Shown here: in pieces, positions 30,178 through 32,177 of the stretch | How the letters are laid out: each line of letters starts with the position of its first letter | Numbering within the stretch: position 1 is the first letter of the stretch | Translations under genes and position numbers: made by a program | Origin: Streptomyces niphimycinicus | GTDB taxonomy: Bacteria > Actinomycetota > Actinomycetes > Streptomycetales > Streptomycetaceae | Reading direction: 5' to 3' | Length of the DNA: 32,177 bases | NCBI RefSeq assembly: GCF_018883605.1 | Contig: NZ_JAHLEM010000123.1 | Span: 1-32,177 of the forward strand | The notes under the pieces: model-generated | The model's input: the letters and a program-made list of their open reading frames with translations, nothing else | Databases searched by the model: none | What the model was told of the DNA's origin: nothing

Positions 30178-30840
30178 TCAGGCGGGCGTCGTCGTGAGCG
30201 CGAGGCTTTCGGGGAGGGCGGCGACGGCCTGGCGGAGGCGGGCGGCCAGTTCCTCCGTGGTGGGCGGCTCGTCACGTACCGCGTCAGCCACCTCACCTGC
30301 CTGCGCCACCCAACTCGCCAGCGCCCCGTGGAACGCGGCGACGAGCATGTCCACCGCCAGCCGCGGCCGGAGGTCGCCCCGCGCCCCGAGGCCGAACCGG
30401 CGGTGCAGGATCGCCAGCGCCTCCTGCGTGGTGGCCTCGCAGAACTGGAGGCCGTGCGCGCCCATCGAGGGCGTCCGCTCGGCCAGCCGCCTGCTGAGCA
30501 GCATCCGCCGGGCCCAGCCCTCGTCGTCCATCCGCTCCAGCGCGGCCAGCAGCGCGTCCCGCCCCAGCTCCACCACCGGCAGCGCGCCCGGGTCCGCTGT
30601 CTCCAGCTCCTCCAGGAAGGCCCGCCACAGGTCCTGGTCGGGGGCCATCGCGACATCTTCCTTGCTGGTGAAGGTGCGGAAGAAGGTGCGCTTGGAGACC
30701 TCCACCTCCTCGCACAGCTCATCCAGCGTCACCCCGCCGAAGCCGCGCCGGGTGAACAGCTCCAGCGCGGTGTCTATCAGCGCCTGACGGGTGCGCCGCT
30801 TCTTGCGTTCGCGCAGTGAGGAGTTGGGAGCGGCAGTCAC
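30178..30840 (-). CDS. TetR-family transcription repressor
   Basis: The GTG at 30840 gives 220 residues ([20 protein letters not shown]); the frame extends to 30915 but would cross the operator and promoter. The N-terminal helix-turn-helix reads [38 protein letters not shown], typical of TetR. The remainder is the helical ligand and dimer domain. It is divergent from a quinone-oxidoreductase-like gene with 98 bp between them and a perfect palindrome in the gap, so autoregulation and control of the neighbour are likely. The ligand is unknown. Confidence 0.92.
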   Translation of the reverse strand: MTAAPNSSLRERKKRRTRQALIDTALELFTRRGFGGVTLDELCEEVEVSKRTFFRTFTSKEDVAMAPDQDLWRAFLEELETADPGALPVVELGRDALLAALERMDDEGWARRMLLSRRLAERTPSMGAHGLQFCEATTQEALAILHRRFGLGARGDLRPRLAVDMLVAAFHGALASWVAQAGEVADAVRDEPPTTEELAARLRQAVAALPESLALTTTPA

Positions 30841-30884
30841 GGCGGAAAGTGTAACCGTCACCGATGACGCCACTTGCGCGCGTT

Positions 30885-30899
30885 TGCCACTCAGTGGCA
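30885..30899. promoter_or_regulatory. Palindromic operator for the TetR regulator
   Basis: TGCCACT-C-AGTGGCA is a perfect 15-bp palindrome in the divergent gap, 40 bp before the oxidoreductase ATG. A further half site, GCCACT, lies at 30869-30874 toward the regulator. Its position over the expected promoter of the oxidoreductase gene suits repression. Confidence 0.65.
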
Positions 30900-30938
30900 T
30901 AACTGTGATCGCCACCCTTCATCGAAAGGCGAACCGCC

Positions 30939-31865
30939 ATGCGCGCCCTGCTCGTTGACCACTCCGCCCCCTCCGGCCTCCGCCTCGGCGAGGCCGCCGA
31001 CCCCGAACCCGCCCCCCACCAGGCCCTGGTCCGGGTGACCGCCACCTCCCTCAACTACGGCGAGGTCGCCCACCGGACCGAGGCCCCCGAGGGCACCGTG
31101 CTGGGCTGGGACGCCGCCGGAGTGGTCGAGCGCGCCGCCGCCGACGGCTCCGGACCTGCCGCCGGAACCCCCGTCGTCACCCTGGGCGCGGACGGCGGCT
31201 GGGCGGAACTGCGCGCGGTGGACACCGCGATGCTCGGCGTCCCGCCCACCGGCGCCGACCCCGGCGCGATCAGCACCATCCCGGTCGCGGGCGGCAGCGC
31301 CCTGCGCGCCCTGCGCCGGATCGGCGACACCCTCGGCCGCCGCATCCTGATCACGGGCGCCACCGGCGGCGTCGGCCGCTACGCCGTCCAGCTCGCCCGG
31401 CTCGGCGGCGCCCATGTCATCGCCTCCACCGGCGACCCGGCCACCCACGGCGACGGCCTGCGGACACTGGGCGCCCACCAGGTGGTCAAGGACCCGACGG
31501 AGATCGACGAGCCGGTGCACGGAGTGGTCGACAACGTCGGCGGACCCCAGCTCGTAGCGGCATACGACAAACTCGCCGCACACGGCACCCTGGTCTCCGT
31601 CGGCCATGTCACGGGCCAGCCCGAGACCTTCCCCTTCGGCGCCCTCTCCGGCAACGAAGGCCGCCACGACCGCTCGATCGTCACCTTCTACCTACTGGAC
31701 GGCGCCGACATCGGCCCCGACCTCGGCTGGCTCGCGGAGCGCGTCGCGACGGGCGACCTGGACCCCCAGATCACCTGGCGCGGCGGCTGGGACCGGGCCG
31801 AGGAGGCCGTCACCGCCCTGCTGGACCGCCGCCTCCACGGCAAGGCGGTCCTGGACATCGGCTGA
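30939..31865 (+). CDS. Quinone oxidoreductase-like MDR family protein
   Basis: This 308-residue medium-chain dehydrogenase/reductase begins [20 protein letters not shown] after a GAAAGGCG site. The N-terminal GroES-like domain has the ATSLNYGEV and [11 protein letters not shown] motifs. The zinc ligands of alcohol dehydrogenases are lacking, so it is an NADPH:quinone reductase or enoyl-reductase type. The nucleotide motif GATGGVG (140-146) followed by [11 protein letters not shown] is typical. The C-terminus (HGKAVLDIG) matches the family. It is controlled with the divergent TetR gene; a role in detoxifying reactive carbonyls or quinones is inferred. Confidence 0.92.
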   Translation: MRALLVDHSAPSGLRLGEAADPEPAPHQALVRVTATSLNYGEVAHRTEAPEGTVLGWDAAGVVERAAADGSGPAAGTPVVTLGADGGWAELRAVDTAMLGVPPTGADPGAISTIPVAGGSALRALRRIGDTLGRRILITGATGGVGRYAVQLARLGGAHVIASTGDPATHGDGLRTLGAHQVVKDPTEIDEPVHGVVDNVGGPQLVAAYDKLAAHGTLVSVGHVTGQPETFPFGALSGNEGRHDRSIVTFYLLDGADIGPDLGWLAERVATGDLDPQITWRGGWDRAEEAVTALLDRRLHGKAVLDIG

Positions 31866-31884
31866 AGCGCGTCAGTGACGGCCC

Positions 31885-31916
31885 CGGTCGTCTGCCACGG
31901 AGGAAGCAGACGACCG
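31885..31916 (+). terminator. Terminator of the oxidoreductase gene
   Basis: Perfect 11-bp arms CGGTCGTCTGC and GCAGACGACCG enclose a 10-nt loop, starting 20 bp past the stop. The outer GGCC bases can extend the stem. Confidence 0.8.
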
Positions 31917-31979
31917 GGCCCCAGGTCGGTCCAGCCCCGGCCCGCCCCTGAGCATCAGGACACGAGGCGGACGGCGACC

Positions 31980-32177
31980 TCAGGACCGCTTGAAGCGGTG
32001 GGGATTGTTGTGGTCGCGGTGGCGGGGGCACTGGCACGGCGGCCACGCCTGCCCCATCGAGTAGATGTCGCTCTTTTCTCCTGCGAGGACGGCCACTATC
32101 GCTCTCCGCGCGGTGACGATCCCGTCGTGCGCCATGGTGTAGACGCGCATCGTCATCTTCGGCCGTTCGTCCCGAGC
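31980..32177 (-). CDS. Short Cys/His-rich hypothetical protein, running off the right edge
   Basis: A minus-strand frame ends at 31980 and is open to the window edge. An internal ATG at 32156 would give 58 residues (MTMRVYTMAHDGIVTARRAI, then VAVLAGEKSDIYSMGQAW). The C-terminus PPCQCPRHRDHNN-PHRFKRS has a Cys-x-Cys and several His residues, suggesting metal binding. GGGACGA lies upstream of the ATG. No family was recognised, and the true start may be outside the window. Confidence 0.5.
   Translation of the reverse strand, partial: ARDERPKMTMRVYTMAHDGIVTARRAIVAVLAGEKSDIYSMGQAWPPCQCPRHRDHNNPHRFKRS

Noticed and set aside
27506..30787. Plus-strand open frame of 1093 codons
   Set aside because: Only its first 65 or so codons are genuine (alpha-xylosidase remnant); the rest is antisense to the D,D-carboxypeptidase and TetR genes.

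Overview
The window is chromosomal DNA from a Streptomyces-type actinomycete. GC content is very high, GTG and TTG starts are common, coupled genes overlap by GTGA or ATGA, and an unlinked ATPase seems to serve the sugar ABC transporter. The order murA, hup, malic enzyme, HelD-like ATPase, anti-sigma, ECF sigma, nnaR, narK matches what I recall of the S. coelicolor core around SCO2949-SCO2959. That comparison is from memory; nothing was searched.

Layout. 1-1770 (minus): the FAD subunit of a xanthine-dehydrogenase-type enzyme, coupled to a protein with a long repetitive extension that runs off the left edge. 2095-7057 (minus): lipoprotein, two permeases and a GH20 hexosaminidase, an amino-sugar uptake operon with a DasR-type (dre-like) site and a second inverted repeat in its promoter region. 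7215-8667 (minus): small conserved proteins and YqgE. 8922-10274 (plus): murA, followed by 3.4 tandem copies of a 190-bp unit carrying its own last codons. 11011-12969 (minus): HU and a malic enzyme. 13238-13447: a cold-shock protein, followed by a foldable, RNA-like segment. 13654-17483 (minus): HelD-like ATPase, anti-sigma and ECF sigma. 18080-18667: a CGNR zinc-finger regulator. 19294-22108 (minus): NnaR (HemD-like plus winged helix) and NarK, each with a GlnR-type box upstream.

From 22469 the window looks more accessory: a coupled small-gene pair resembling a toxin-antitoxin module, two LysR regulators each divergent from a neighbour (an MFS exporter and an epoxide-hydrolase-like enzyme), a wrecked GH31 alpha-xylosidase gene, a D,D-carboxypeptidase, a DUF3592 membrane protein, and a TetR regulator divergent from a quinone-oxidoreductase-like gene with a perfect palindromic operator between them. 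A short Cys/His-rich ORF crosses the right edge.

Themes. Nitrogen control ties narK and nnaR together through GlnR-type boxes. Amino-sugar uptake ties the ABC operon to the hexosaminidase. A recurring oddity is local duplication of gene 3' ends including the stop codon, seen at murA (190-bp units), narK (28-bp unit) and the second permease (short degraded units). No tRNA, rRNA, CRISPR array or intact transposase was seen.
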